A DNA stretch of 64,000 nt from Sphaerospermopsis sp. SIO1G1 (GCA_010672785.1 JAAHFX010000002.1:932411-996410), one strand, 5' to 3'; shown: positions 36,336-46,515, counted from the first letter of the stretch. Numbers and translations: made by a program. Notes: generated by a model not told the origin, from the letters alone.

Positions 36336-37070
36336 ATGGAATTTACAGATATAATTTTACTGTTACATCCAACAATAGCTGTAACTGTTGTTTTTCCTAT
36401 TATTGGCATAGTTGCACATCGTGCTTTACAAGTCCGTCAGCGTCGTTTAGAAACTGTAAATGTAGGAAAAAGTAAAATTCCCCCAGTAGTAGGACAAGAA
36501 CACGTTCAATTAGGCCGTTGGTTAACAGTTTCTGTGGTGGGAATTGTATTAATAGCTCTAGTATATGTTATTTTTAAAAACATCTTGGAAAAACAAGTTT
36601 GGCAACAATCACCTTTTCAAGTAGGGTTTATCTCTTTAATGTTTATATTAACAATAGGCTCTTGTTACTGTCTATATCAAGCTAAACCTAAAGATAAAAA
36701 ATGGCGTGGTATTTTTGCGACTTTGACAAGTATGGGTTTAATTATTCTTGGTTGTCAAGATGGAGTTTACCGTTTAACTGAAAAATGGTATATGTCTCAT
36801 TATTATTATGGGATAGTTGCGACTGTATTAATGATTATATCTTTCGCAATTTTACCAGAAATATATAAAGATAAAACTAATAAATGGCGTAAAATTCATA
36901 TTGCGCTTAGTTGTGTGTCACTGTTCTTATTCTTTGGCTTAGGAATGACTGGTACTTTATCTTTATTAGAAATTCCTTTGAGTTGGCAAAAAAGTTATGT
37001 GAATCAATTATATAAACAACAATGTCAGACTCAACCTTGTGTAATTAATAATCCTACAGTACCCAAATAA
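36336..37070 (+). CDS. DUF4079 membrane protein
   Basis: A 244-residue integral membrane protein matching the cyanobacterial/plastid DUF4079 pattern (cytochrome b561-like arrangement). Hydrophobic segments near 8-28, 64-84, 97-115, 127-145, 158-175 and 190-212, with His residues near membrane edges (LLLHPTIAV, SHYYYGIVA, WRKIHIAL) that could bind heme. Redox role is inference. ATG 36336. Confidence 0.7.
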   Translation: MEFTDIILLLHPTIAVTVVFPIIGIVAHRALQVRQRRLETVNVGKSKIPPVVGQEHVQLGRWLTVSVVGIVLIALVYVIFKNILEKQVWQQSPFQVGFISLMFILTIGSCYCLYQAKPKDKKWRGIFATLTSMGLIILGCQDGVYRLTEKWYMSHYYYGIVATVLMIISFAILPEIYKDKTNKWRKIHIALSCVSLFLFFGLGMTGTLSLLEIPLSWQKSYVNQLYKQQCQTQPCVINNPTVPK

Positions 37071-37083
37071 CCTTGATATCAAT

Positions 37084-37491
37084 TTATTCATCCGTTAACC
37101 AATTTTCTAATTTTAAACCTGTAATTCTTGATAAATCAGAATCATCAGAGACGACAATTAAATCGTGAATTATTGCTGTAGATGCGATAAAAATATCTGC
37201 ATCTTGAATTGGTAAGCCTCTTTGTTTTAAATCAGCATAAATTTTAGATGCTTTTTGAAAAATTGCCATATCATCTAACAGCAATACTTGGTATTCATTG
37301 GCTAAGGTTTCTAAATTTTTTAATTTTTTAGTAGCATTGACAGCTAAAAGTCCTCGCTCAATTTCATAGTAAGTCATAGCACTCATGAAAACTTTTTCTT
37401 GTTGAGTGCGTAAGCTATCTAATTTGATGATCACCTTTTGATTATTTTTGAATATTGCCGAAACAATATTTGTGTCTAGTAGATATCCCAT
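37084..37491 (-). CDS. vapC: PIN-domain toxin, VapC family
   Basis: A 135-residue PIN-domain ribonuclease. Acidic metal-binding residues: Asp6 (LLDTNIV), Glu43 (YYEIERGL), Asp97 and Asp99 (IQDADIF) and a late Asp near 116. VapC toxins cut tRNA or rRNA. The partner gene lies 31 bases upstream on the same strand, the usual antitoxin-first order. Confidence 0.88.
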   Translation of the reverse strand: MGYLLDTNIVSAIFKNNQKVIIKLDSLRTQQEKVFMSAMTYYEIERGLLAVNATKKLKNLETLANEYQVLLLDDMAIFQKASKIYADLKQRGLPIQDADIFIASTAIIHDLIVVSDDSDLSRITGLKLENWLTDE

Positions 37492-37522
37492 GTTTTATGT
37501 ATTTTTGTATTTTCAATAGTAA

Positions 37523-37819
37523 TTACTTTCGCTTAACAGCTTCATCAAATATCGCCATTTCTTCTGGAGTGAGATCATTTAAAGATCCTGCTACAGAATG
37601 TAATGCTAAAATACCATTAATTCTATTCATTAAGTCGTCTTCTTCCATTTTTTCCATTGGTGGTACTGTATCTCGTTGATTAAAGATTTGATAAATATGA
37701 TTAATCATCTCTTCTTGTTCTAACCTTTCCTGATACAAACTATCATTAGCAATCAAATTTTCGACAATTGTGGAAATTCGTTTATAGGTTGTTTGTGCTT
37801 GAATAGATGTGTTACTCAT
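37523..37819 (-). CDS. VapC-associated antitoxin-like protein
   Basis: A 98-residue protein before vapC. Mostly helical and acidic, with a C-terminal segment LTPEEMAIFDEAVKRK of the kind that binds the toxin. A DNA-binding motif is not obvious at the N-terminus. Antitoxin role is inferred from order, spacing and size. Confidence 0.65.
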   Translation of the reverse strand: MSNTSIQAQTTYKRISTIVENLIANDSLYQERLEQEEMINHIYQIFNQRDTVPPMEKMEEDDLMNRINGILALHSVAGSLNDLTPEEMAIFDEAVKRK

Positions 37820-38155
37820 ATTTTTTACCTCTTTTTTTAGGATAGATCCTATTTTAACACAGAGAATAAAAATATATATTCATACCTCCAATAAATGTCT
37901 AGGTTGAAATTACCTGTTTTGAAACTAGGAAATATTAGACGAACCACAGAGTCACAGATAAGACAGAGTGAGGATTTTTAATTTGAGAAGTTGTTTTAGA
38001 GGTAGAACCTCTAGTTTGCATTCCTAGTCTGGAGACTGGGAACGAGTGATAAGATATCTCGATAATATCCTATTCTTTTTAACAAAGCTTGCTATAATAA
38101 TTAACTAGATTGATAATCTTATCACTAAGGTTAAGTAGAAAAGGAAATATTGATT
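37820..38155. other. Intergenic between two toxin-antitoxin pairs
   Basis: Divergent leader region. It carries the two-hairpin repeat at 37998-38046 (separate entry) and CGAACCACAGAGTCACAGAT near 37930, a degenerate CACAGAG repeat. The last 80 bases are AT-rich and probably hold the promoter of the second pair. Confidence 0.55.
37998..38046. repeat. Two-hairpin repeat element, copy 1
   Basis: First hairpin AGAGGT-AGA-ACCTCT; second TTCCTAGTCT-GG-AGACTGGGAA (ten pairs, one T-G), then CGAG. Matches copy 2 at 63713-63761 with paired base changes in the second stem. Confidence 0.85.
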
Positions 38156-38380
38156 ATGACTCTTGAGCAAATAAAAGATAATATACGTTACGTTACGAAT
38201 GAAAAAGGAGAAACAACGGATGTTTTAATTCCCTTAGAACTTTGGGAGACTATTATAGTTCAGTTATCTGAAACGGAAGAAATAGAGGATAGTCGTGAAG
38301 AAATTTTGAATGATTTAAAACAAAGTCTTTTAGATGGAAAAGCAGGTAAAACTTTTCCTTTAGAAGAACTTTGGCAATAA
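38156..38380 (+). CDS. Antitoxin-like protein of RelE-type pair
   Basis: A 74-residue protein with a small beta N-terminus (IRYVTNEKGETTDVLIPLEL) and an acidic helical tail ending KAGKTFPLEELW, the usual cyanobacterial antitoxin layout. ATG 38156 preferred to a TTG two codons upstream. The toxin gene starts 19 bases later. Confidence 0.75.
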   Translation: MTLEQIKDNIRYVTNEKGETTDVLIPLELWETIIVQLSETEEIEDSREEILNDLKQSLLDGKAGKTFPLEELWQ

Positions 38381-38399
38381 GTAAAGTAAAATAATAAAG

Positions 38400-38735
38400 A
38401 TGGTAGAAATTAGATTTACTGAACCCTTTAAAAAACGGCTTAAAAAACTGACTAAACGCTATCGAAGCATACAGCAAGATATTGAACCTATTATTCAACA
38501 ATTACAAGAAGGGATATTAATTGGGGAACAAATCACTGATGTCAATGCTACAGTTTTTAAAGTAAGAGCTAAAAATAGTGATATTCCTACTGGTAAAAGT
38601 GGTGGTTATCGTCTGATTTATCAAGTTATCTCACCAACACTAATTTTACTTTTAGTCATTTATGCAAAATCTGATCAAGTCACGATTAGTTCTACAGAAA
38701 TAAAAACATTAGTTCAAGAAACTTTAAATGAATAA
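38400..38735 (+). CDS. RelE/ParE-superfamily toxin
   Basis: A 111-residue protein of the RelE fold: basic N-terminal helices (FKKRLKKLTKRYRSIQQDIE) and beta strands with VFKVRAKNSD and GGYRLIYQVI, then a LLLVIYAKSDQ strand. RelE types cut mRNA at the ribosome and ParE types poison gyrase; which applies here is unknown. Paired with the preceding antitoxin-like gene. Confidence 0.82.
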   Translation: MVEIRFTEPFKKRLKKLTKRYRSIQQDIEPIIQQLQEGILIGEQITDVNATVFKVRAKNSDIPTGKSGGYRLIYQVISPTLILLLVIYAKSDQVTISSTEIKTLVQETLNE

Positions 38736-39308
38736 ATGATAGGTCTTTGCTATAAAGCTAAATATCCTCTAATAAATATAGAATGCAAACTATAATATTC
38801 TACAAATTTTGTATAAAGATGCACTAAATGAGTGAGTTAACCGCAGAGACACAGAGGACGCAGAGAAGCAAAATATCAGTTATTAAATTAAGCCTAGTCT
38901 CATCAAGAAATGAGATGAGAAAACCTGAACCTCTACCCCATCAAAATCATCAAACTTCCATAAATTCAACCTTACCAAAATTGAGTACATAATTAATATA
39001 AAAATAGATGTAATTTTCAAATCATGCTAAAATTATTTATAATTTGTAATCAAAATATATACCCAATAAAAAATATTCTCTTTCTCTCTGCGACTCTGCG
39101 CCTCTGCGTGAGATAAAAAAAGTAGAAAAAATCACAAAATTACTTCCTGGGTTTAGCAAATTTAAAATCTTATTTTTTCTGTTTCTCTGCATAAATTAGT
39201 AAGGTGCGTCACAAGATGACATGATCTTTATATTTCAAAAATATATTAACTTGACGCACCCTACAGAAGAAATTAAGCCCAACACAAAAGACACAGGAAG
39301 AAATAATT
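38736..39308. other. Intergenic with inverted repeats upstream of nifJ
   Basis: No gene. CGCAGAGACACAGAGGACGC (from 38842) is an imperfect inverted copy of CGACTCTGCGCCTCTGCG (from 39091). Nearer nifJ, GGTGCGTCA (39202) and TGACGCACCCTAC (39253) form another inverted pair. The rest is AT-rich. These dispersed texts are frequent in filamentous cyanobacteria. Confidence 0.6.
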
Positions 39309-42300
39309 ATGGCTAAATCATTCGCCGCAATTGATGGTAACGAAGCAGTTGCAAGAGTAGCATACAAAGTCAACGAAGTTATCGCAATTTATCCCATCAC
39401 ACCATCATCAAATATGGGAGAATGGGCCGATGCTTGGATGGCAGAAAATAAACCCAACATTTGGGGTACAATTCCTCATGTTACCCAAATGCAAAGTGAA
39501 GGAGGTGCTGCTGCTGCGGTACATGGTGCATTACAAACAGGTGCTTTAAGTACAACTTTTACCGCTTCCCAAGGTTTGTTATTAATGATTCCCAATTTAT
39601 TTAAAATTGCGGGAGAATTAACCAGTACAGTAGTTCATGTTTCTGCACGTTCTTTAGCTACCCACGCTTTATCTATTTTCGGTGATCATAGTGATGTGAT
39701 GGCTGCTAGAAGTACGGGTTTTGCATTTTTATGTTCTGCTTCTGTACAAGAAAGTCATGATTTTGCTCTCATTTCTCATGCGGCAACTTTAGAAGCTAGA
39801 GTCCCATTTATGCACTTTTTTGATGGGTTTAGAACTTCCCATGAAGTGCAAAAAATTGAGTTGATACCTGATCAAGTAATTGAGGAATTAGTACCTTTAG
39901 AATTAGTTTCTGCTCACCGTCAACGCTGTTTAACTCCCGATAAACCAGTGTTAAGAGGAACTGCACAAAACCCGGATGTTTATTTCCAATCCCGTGAAGG
40001 TGCAAACCCTTTTTACAATGCTTGTCCTGATATTGTGCAAGGTATTATGGATAAGTTTGGGGAACAAACAGGACGGTATTATAAATTATATGAATATCAT
40101 GGACATCCTAAAGCAGAACGGGTAATTATTCTCATGGGTTCTGGTTGTGAAACTGTCCATGAAACTGTAGATTATTTGACTAATGAAGGTGAAAAAGTTG
40201 GTGTTTTAAAAGTTCGACTTTTCCAACCTTTAGATGTAGAAAAGTTTGTAGAGTCTTTACCTCAAACTGTTAAATCTATCGCAGTTTTGGATAGAACCAA
40301 AGAACCAGGAACTATCGGAGAACCTTTATATTTAGAAGTTGTAACTGCTCTCCATGAAGGATGGAAAAAAACCAAGTTACCAAAAATTGTCGGTGGTAGA
40401 TATGGATTATCTTCTAAAGAATTTACCCCTGCAATGGTAAAAGGTGTTTTTGATCATCTTTCCCAAACTGCACTCAAGAATCATTTTACAATTGGTATTA
40501 ATGATGATGTCACTTTTACTTCTTTAGATTTTGATTCTAATTTCTCTACAGAAGCAGATAGTGTTGTTCGTGCAATGTTCTATGGTTTGGGTTCTGATGG
40601 TACAGTTGGTGCTAACAAAAACTCTATCAAAATTATCGGGGAAGGAACAGAAAATAACGCCCAAGGTTATTTCGTTTATGACTCGAAAAAGTCAGGTTCA
40701 ATGACAGTTTCTCACCTCCGTTTTGGTGCAGAAAAAATTCGTTCTACTTATTTGATCACCGAAGCTAATTTCATCGGTTGTCATCATTGGGGTTTCATTG
40801 AAACTATTGATATTTTGAAAAATGCTGCACCAGGGGCGATATTTTTATTAAATAGTCCCTATCCTACAGATGAAGTGTGGGAGAATTTACCGCTGAAGGT
40901 GCAACAACAAATTATTGAAAAAGACCTACAAGTTTATGCTATTAATGCAAGTCAGGTAGCTAAAAGTAGTGGGATGGGAAGAAGAATTAACACCATTATG
41001 CAAGTGTGTTTCTTCAAATTAGCAGGAGTTTTACCAGAGAAAGAAGCGATCGCTAAAATTAAACAAGCGATTGAAAAAACCTACGGTAAAAAAGGTGTAG
41101 AAGTAGTCAACATGAACTTAAAAGCTGTTGATAGCACCTTAGAAAATCTCCATCCTGTCAATGTAGAGAAGTTGCATGCAACGTCTCTACAAGAAAAAAC
41201 CACAACTAAACCAGACAATATCCCTGAATTTGTCAGCGATGTTTTGGGTAAGATTATGGTTTGGGAAGGTGATGAATTACCCGTCAGTGCATTACCCGCA
41301 GATGGAACATTCCCCACCGCAACCGCAAAATGGGAAAAACGCAACGTTGCAGAAGAAATTCCCGTCTGGGATGAAACAATCTGTGTTCAGTGTAGTAAAT
41401 GTGTGATGGTATGTCCCCATGCTGCTATTCGTGGGAAAGTTTATGCAGAAGAAGAATTAGCAAATGCACCTGCAACTTTTAAATCAGTAAATGCAAAAGA
41501 TAAAAGTTTTGTAGGTCAGAAATATACAATTCAAATTGCACCAGAAGACTGTACAGGTTGTAGTATTTGTGTTGAGATTTGTCCCGCTAAAAATAAAACA
41601 GATCGGACTAAAAAATCTCTGAATATGAGTCCACAATTACCAATCAGAGAACAGGAAAAAGAGAACTGGGATTTCTTTTTAAATTTACCAAATCCCGACC
41701 GCAGAAGTTTGAAATTAAATCAAATTCGTCAACAACAACTGCAAGAACCATTATTTGAATTTTCCGGTGCGTGTGCAGGATGTGGAGAAACACCATATTT
41801 GAAATTAGTAACTCAATTATTTGGCGATCGCACTTTAATCGCAAATGCAACCGGTTGTTCTTCAATTTATGGTGGTAATTTACCTACCACACCTTGGACA
41901 CAAAACGCAGAAGGAAGAGGTCCAACATGGTCGAATAGTTTGTTTGAAGATAACGCTGAATTTGGTTTTGGTTATCGTTTATCCATTGACAAACAATCAG
42001 AATTTGCAGCGGAATTACTGCAACAATTAAATAGTGAAGTTGGGAATAAGTTGGTAGATGATATTCTCAAAAACCCCCAACAAAACGAAGCTGATATTTG
42101 GGAACAACGGGAAAATGTCGCTACTTTGCAACAAAAATTAGATGCAATTTCCACATCTCAAAATGATGCAAATCTAAAATCCAAAATCCAAAATCTAAAA
42201 TCCCTCGCTGATTATTTAGTCAAGAAAAGTGTGTGGATAGTAGGTGGAGATGGTTGGGCCTATGACATTGATTTTCATGGCATTGATCACGTTTTAGCTA

Positions 42301-42866
42301 GTGGCAAAAATGTCAATATCCTAGTCATGGATACAGAAGTTTATTCTAACACAGGTGGTCAATCTTCCAAAGCCACACCTACCGCCGCAGTCGCTAAATT
42401 TGCAGCTAGTGGTAAACCCGCACCTAAAAAAGATTTAGGTTTAATGGCCATGACTTATGGTAATGTTTATGTGGCTAGTGTAGCTTTAGGTGCAAGGGAT
42501 GAACAGACATTAAAAGCATTCTTGGAAGCAGAAGCTTTTGAGGGTACATCCTTAATTATTGCCTACAGTCATTGTATAGCTCACGGTATTAATATGACCA
42601 CCGGTTTACAACAACAAAAAGCTTTGGTTGACTCCGGTAGATGGTTATTATATCGTTATAATCCTGCATTGGAAAATGAAGGGAAAAATCCTCTGCAATT
42701 GGATATGAAAGCACCTTCTCAGTCAGTGGAAAAATCCATGTATGAGGAGAACCGGTTCAAAATGTTAGTCAAGAGTAAACCGGAAATTGCTAAACAATTA
42801 TTAGCACAAGCGCAAGCAGAAGTTGATGCAAGATGGGAGATGTATCAATATTTAGCTAAGAGGTAA
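39309..42866 (+). CDS. nifJ: Pyruvate:ferredoxin (flavodoxin) oxidoreductase
   Basis: A single-chain 1185-residue PFOR. It turns pyruvate and CoA into acetyl-CoA and CO2, passing electrons to ferredoxin or flavodoxin, in Nostocales mainly under iron limitation, in the dark or for nitrogenase. N-terminal TPP-pyrimidine domain (IYPITPSSNMGEWAD), gamma-type domain near 410-640, two [4Fe-4S] motifs at about 692-703 (CVQCSKCVMVCP) and 748-759 (CTGCSICVEICP), a further cluster Cys pair in CAGCGETP near 821, and the C-terminal TPP site (GGDGWAYDIDFHGIDHVLAS). Two repeat insertions lie in frame (separate entries). No nif genes adjoin. Confidence 0.97.
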   Translation: MAKSFAAIDGNEAVARVAYKVNEVIAIYPITPSSNMGEWADAWMAENKPNIWGTIPHVTQMQSEGGAAAAVHGALQTGALSTTFTASQGLLLMIPNLFKIAGELTSTVVHVSARSLATHALSIFGDHSDVMAARSTGFAFLCSASVQESHDFALISHAATLEARVPFMHFFDGFRTSHEVQKIELIPDQVIEELVPLELVSAHRQRCLTPDKPVLRGTAQNPDVYFQSREGANPFYNACPDIVQGIMDKFGEQTGRYYKLYEYHGHPKAERVIILMGSGCETVHETVDYLTNEGEKVGVLKVRLFQPLDVEKFVESLPQTVKSIAVLDRTKEPGTIGEPLYLEVVTALHEGWKKTKLPKIVGGRYGLSSKEFTPAMVKGVFDHLSQTALKNHFTIGINDDVTFTSLDFDSNFSTEADSVVRAMFYGLGSDGTVGANKNSIKIIGEGTENNAQGYFVYDSKKSGSMTVSHLRFGAEKIRSTYLITEANFIGCHHWGFIETIDILKNAAPGAIFLLNSPYPTDEVWENLPLKVQQQIIEKDLQVYAINASQVAKSSGMGRRINTIMQVCFFKLAGVLPEKEAIAKIKQAIEKTYGKKGVEVVNMNLKAVDSTLENLHPVNVEKLHATSLQEKTTTKPDNIPEFVSDVLGKIMVWEGDELPVSALPADGTFPTATAKWEKRNVAEEIPVWDETICVQCSKCVMVCPHAAIRGKVYAEEELANAPATFKSVNAKDKSFVGQKYTIQIAPEDCTGCSICVEICPAKNKTDRTKKSLNMSPQLPIREQEKENWDFFLNLPNPDRRSLKLNQIRQQQLQEPLFEFSGACAGCGETPYLKLVTQLFGDRTLIANATGCSSIYGGNLPTTPWTQNAEGRGPTWSNSLFEDNAEFGFGYRLSIDKQSEFAAELLQQLNSEVGNKLVDDILKNPQQNEADIWEQRENVATLQQKLDAISTSQNDANLKSKIQNLKSLADYLVKKSVWIVGGDGWAYDIDFHGIDHVLASGKNVNILVMDTEVYSNTGGQSSKATPTAAVAKFAASGKPAPKKDLGLMAMTYGNVYVASVALGARDEQTLKAFLEAEAFEGTSLIIAYSHCIAHGINMTTGLQQQKALVDSGRWLLYRYNPALENEGKNPLQLDMKAPSQSVEKSMYEENRFKMLVKSKPEIAKQLLAQAQAEVDARWEMYQYLAKR
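41163..41190. repeat. 28-base palindrome inside nifJ
   Basis: GTAGAGAAGTTGCATGCAAC followed by GTCTCTAC pairs with itself with one mismatch per arm. It is read in frame as VEKLHATSLQ in the linker before the ferredoxin-like domain. This text resembles a dispersed palindrome of Nostocales genomes. Confidence 0.85.
42173..42203. repeat. Heptamer array inside nifJ (TCTAAAA/TCCAAAA)
   Basis: Four and a half units: TCTAAAA, TCCAAAA, TCCAAAA, TCTAAAA, TCC. Read in frame as LKSKIQNLKS just before the conserved C-terminal TPP domain. Confidence 0.9.
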
Positions 42867-43087
42867 TTTGATTGGTAATGGGTAATTGTTTTTTACTTTT
42901 TACCTATTACTTATTCAACAGGTATGTAGGTTGGGTTGACACAAGGAAACCCAACATTAAAAATGTACTGATAAGGAACTTCCAAGAACTAAATTAACCC
43001 AATCTTTTCTACCAAAATGACTCTTCCCCCTACTCTTCTGCTGTCTCAACAATAAGATATTTTTTTGATTTGGAAATCCCTAACCGC

Positions 43088-43161
43088 TGACTTACACATT
43101 TTAATAAAACATTGGGGTTTGAGATTGCTTCCTTTCGTCACAATGACACTATTTGAAGATG
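43088..43161 (-). repeat. Degenerate copy of the AGGACTTACGCA MITE family, reversed
   Basis: Bases 43106-43157 are the reverse complement of the interior seen at 53985-54040 (AATAGTGTCATTG, GACGAAAGGAAGCAATCTCA, AACCCCAAT). GACTTACACA at 43089 is the eroded end. It lies in the 300-base nifJ/aldolase gap; GTAGGTTGGGTTGACAC near 42933 is another dispersed text there. Confidence 0.75.
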
Positions 43162-43166
43162 TAACA

Positions 43167-43928
43167 TTATTCCAATAAATCTGGTTCTTCCCGCACAATC
43201 TTTTCATACAAAGACTGAAAAGCAAACCAACCAATAATATGAGAACCTACTTGACTATGAGTGAAACGTGCAGTTTCTGGAGAGATTAAAATTGGTTTTC
43301 CCGCTGCTTCTGCTAATAATTGAGCTTGACAAGAACGATCCATTGTAATGAACCACCAGATAGTTTCATCTACAGAATTACCCACAGTTAATAAACCATG
43401 ATTGCGTAAAATAATCGCTTTTTTATTCCCTAAAGTTGCAGCAATGCGATCGCCTTCATTAGTTTCTAAAACTACTCCAGTATAGTCATTAAATAAAGCG
43501 TGATCTTCATAAAAAGCACAAGCATCTTGAGTCAGAGGATCAAGTAACCTACCCAAAGTTGACCAAGCTTTACCATACAATGAATGAGCATGAGCAACTG
43601 CAATAATATCCGGTCTAGATTCGTGAATACGGGAATGGATAGCAAAAGCTGCTGTATTAACAATTTTATTCCCTTTAATAACTTCCCCCTGATCATTAAC
43701 TAGCAATAGATCAGATACGCGGATATGACCAAAATACATACCAATGGGGTTAACCCAGAAACAGTCTGTAAATTCTGGATCACGAACTGTCATATGTCCT
43801 GCAACTCCCTCATCAAAACCATAACGAGCAAATAAACGAAAACCCGCAGCTAGTCGCTGTTTACGGTGTAAACGTTCATCTTCAATGTTGTCAAATGTAG
43901 GTGGTTGGGGGAAAAGTAAATCTGTCAT
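43167..43928 (-). CDS. Class II aldolase/adducin family protein
   Basis: A 253-residue class II aldolase/adducin-fold protein. Zn ligands are suggested by AHAHS (near residue 113) and LRNHG (near 175); the acidic partner is in the SRIHESRPD region. The family includes fuculose- and ribulose-phosphate aldolases, and also proteins without known reaction. N-terminal GFRLFARYGFDEGVAGHMTV is typical of the longer adducin-like branch. Minus strand, just before the AlbA_2 gene in map order. Confidence 0.85.
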   Translation of the reverse strand: MTDLLFPQPPTFDNIEDERLHRKQRLAAGFRLFARYGFDEGVAGHMTVRDPEFTDCFWVNPIGMYFGHIRVSDLLLVNDQGEVIKGNKIVNTAAFAIHSRIHESRPDIIAVAHAHSLYGKAWSTLGRLLDPLTQDACAFYEDHALFNDYTGVVLETNEGDRIAATLGNKKAIILRNHGLLTVGNSVDETIWWFITMDRSCQAQLLAEAAGKPILISPETARFTHSQVGSHIIGWFAFQSLYEKIVREEPDLLE

Positions 43929-43947
43929 AGGATGAATTAATTATAAA

Positions 43948-45519
43948 TTAAAGATTTGGATTAGTAATGTAAGATTGATGTGGGTGAGTTGGTGTATCAG
44001 AGTATTTTAAAATAAGAAGATCATTTTTGACCATAGATGTGAGATAGTTAGCTCTGAGAGTATGAGGAGAACGATTTAAAATATTTGCTAGTTGTTGTTG
44101 TGTTAAATACTGTTCTTGACAAAGTTTTAATATTGTTTCTTCCATTAATTGTTTAGAAACCTTTCCACTGTCTCGAATTGGTGTAGCAATAGTTACTAAT
44201 TTCTGGAAATGATCGGAGCTATCTTGCAAATGATCGGAGTTATCATCCAAATGATCGGAGTTAACAGAATAGGAAATATTAACTAAAGAATTGTTAGGCA
44301 AACTATATTCTGTCCATCTACCATGACCAGATTTTTCTAAAACTAGAGGACGAAGCCATTGTTGCTCTTTCCAAGCTCGTAAAATCTTAGCAAAACCTGA
44401 ACCTGCTTTTTCCCCTAAACCGATCATTTTAAACATTTTCTGCAAATTAGGATTACGTGGTTCACTTATTCCACCTTCATAAAGTTGACTAATAGTAATC
44501 CTTAATCTTCCTGGATTGGAGAACGAAAATCCATCATTAATTTTCAAAATAACTATAGGTTTTGTTGAAAGGTTATCTGCATGAATTAAATTATTAATTA
44601 ATACCTCTCTTAACGCTTCGTGAACATGAGTTTCACCTTCTCTGATTGAGTCTTGATCTAGTTTAAAAGGAACAGCTAAATCATATACCAAACGATTATA
44701 AACACGAGGGTAAAAATTAAATAAGTTAGCCTCCCATTTACCATCTAAGGTAATTCTATATGTCCAGCGTTGTTCAGGATCATTAGATAATTTTTCTTGA
44801 TAATCAAGATGATAATGAGAAAAAGCATCCAAAATACTGCGCTCTTTCCCAAACATTAATAAACCAGCAATTGTTAATCCTTCTGTTTCTGTTTCTCGGT
44901 CTTTTTTATAACCACCCAATTGAATCATCAATTCTTGATCATTTAATATTAACCAAGCATGATCTAATTCTCTATTACTAAATCTTTGCCGATATACTTT
45001 AATAGTTTCTGGATCAAGGTCATTCATATCAAAATTTTCTAAAACCTGAGAATCTTGAGCTTCATTCCCTTGATCTCGAAGCATTTGTTTTACTTCTTCC
45101 TGGCTACATTGATGATCACCATCAAAATAACGTTTATATGTTCCATTAATTGGATTTTTATTAATATAAACAGGACGCTGAATACGATTTGCTGCTGGTA
45201 CTTCAATAATAATGATTTCTTTGTCTTCAATTTGAGTAATTGTCACATCTGATTCTTTACAAATGGGAACACTCAATTTTTCTGCATTATTGTGATTATT
45301 CCAAAACTCTTTTTTCTGTTGAATGGAATTTTTGATCCCACTAATTTGAAAATCATGTTTATTTTCCGTTACACCTAAAATAATATATCCACCACTAGTA
45401 TTAGCAAAAGCAGAAACAGTTTTCCAAATATCCTTAGATAATTTATCTTGGGATGCTTTAAACTCATAATCATAATCTTCACCAAGATTTAGTCTAACAA
45501 TTAGTTCTTCCAATTCCAT
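43948..45519 (-). CDS. AlbA_2-domain (Schlafen-like) ATP-binding regulator
   Basis: A 523-residue protein. N-terminal AlbA_2 domain (EFKASQDKLSKDIWK, FANTSGGYIILGVTEN), a middle linker, and a C-terminal ATPase-like module (EALREVLINNLIHAD, FSFSNPGRLRI) as in RecG-like transcriptional regulators. Near residue 415-440 is a short repeated segment NSDHLDDNSDHLQDSSDHFQ from three tandem DNA units, followed by a winged-helix-like tail (QQQLANILNRSPHTLRANYL). Roles of the family range from regulation to defence. The aldolase gene follows 19 bases downstream, so an operon is likely. Confidence 0.82.
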   Translation of the reverse strand: MELEELIVRLNLGEDYDYEFKASQDKLSKDIWKTVSAFANTSGGYIILGVTENKHDFQISGIKNSIQQKKEFWNNHNNAEKLSVPICKESDVTITQIEDKEIIIIEVPAANRIQRPVYINKNPINGTYKRYFDGDHQCSQEEVKQMLRDQGNEAQDSQVLENFDMNDLDPETIKVYRQRFSNRELDHAWLILNDQELMIQLGGYKKDRETETEGLTIAGLLMFGKERSILDAFSHYHLDYQEKLSNDPEQRWTYRITLDGKWEANLFNFYPRVYNRLVYDLAVPFKLDQDSIREGETHVHEALREVLINNLIHADNLSTKPIVILKINDGFSFSNPGRLRITISQLYEGGISEPRNPNLQKMFKMIGLGEKAGSGFAKILRAWKEQQWLRPLVLEKSGHGRWTEYSLPNNSLVNISYSVNSDHLDDNSDHLQDSSDHFQKLVTIATPIRDSGKVSKQLMEETILKLCQEQYLTQQQLANILNRSPHTLRANYLTSMVKNDLLILKYSDTPTHPHQSYITNPNL

Positions 45520-45701
45520 ATTCGTGATTTTCTTTATAGATGCAATGCAATAAATTATAACTTCCTAAATTAACAAATACTTAAAATATATACGGAAATG
45601 TAGCAACTCTCAAATTAGTAATCTCAACTTAAATATCCAAATGTTCCCAATTCACCATAAAATAATTACCGCTAACATCTATAAAAATGAAGGAAAATTA
45701 G

Positions 45702-46442
<741 letters not shown>

Positions 46443-46515
46443 TGATGTAGTGAGGGGATGAGGGGGTGAGTGGGTGAGTGGGAGAAAATTCTTTCCCAGT
46501 CACCAGTCATCTTTA

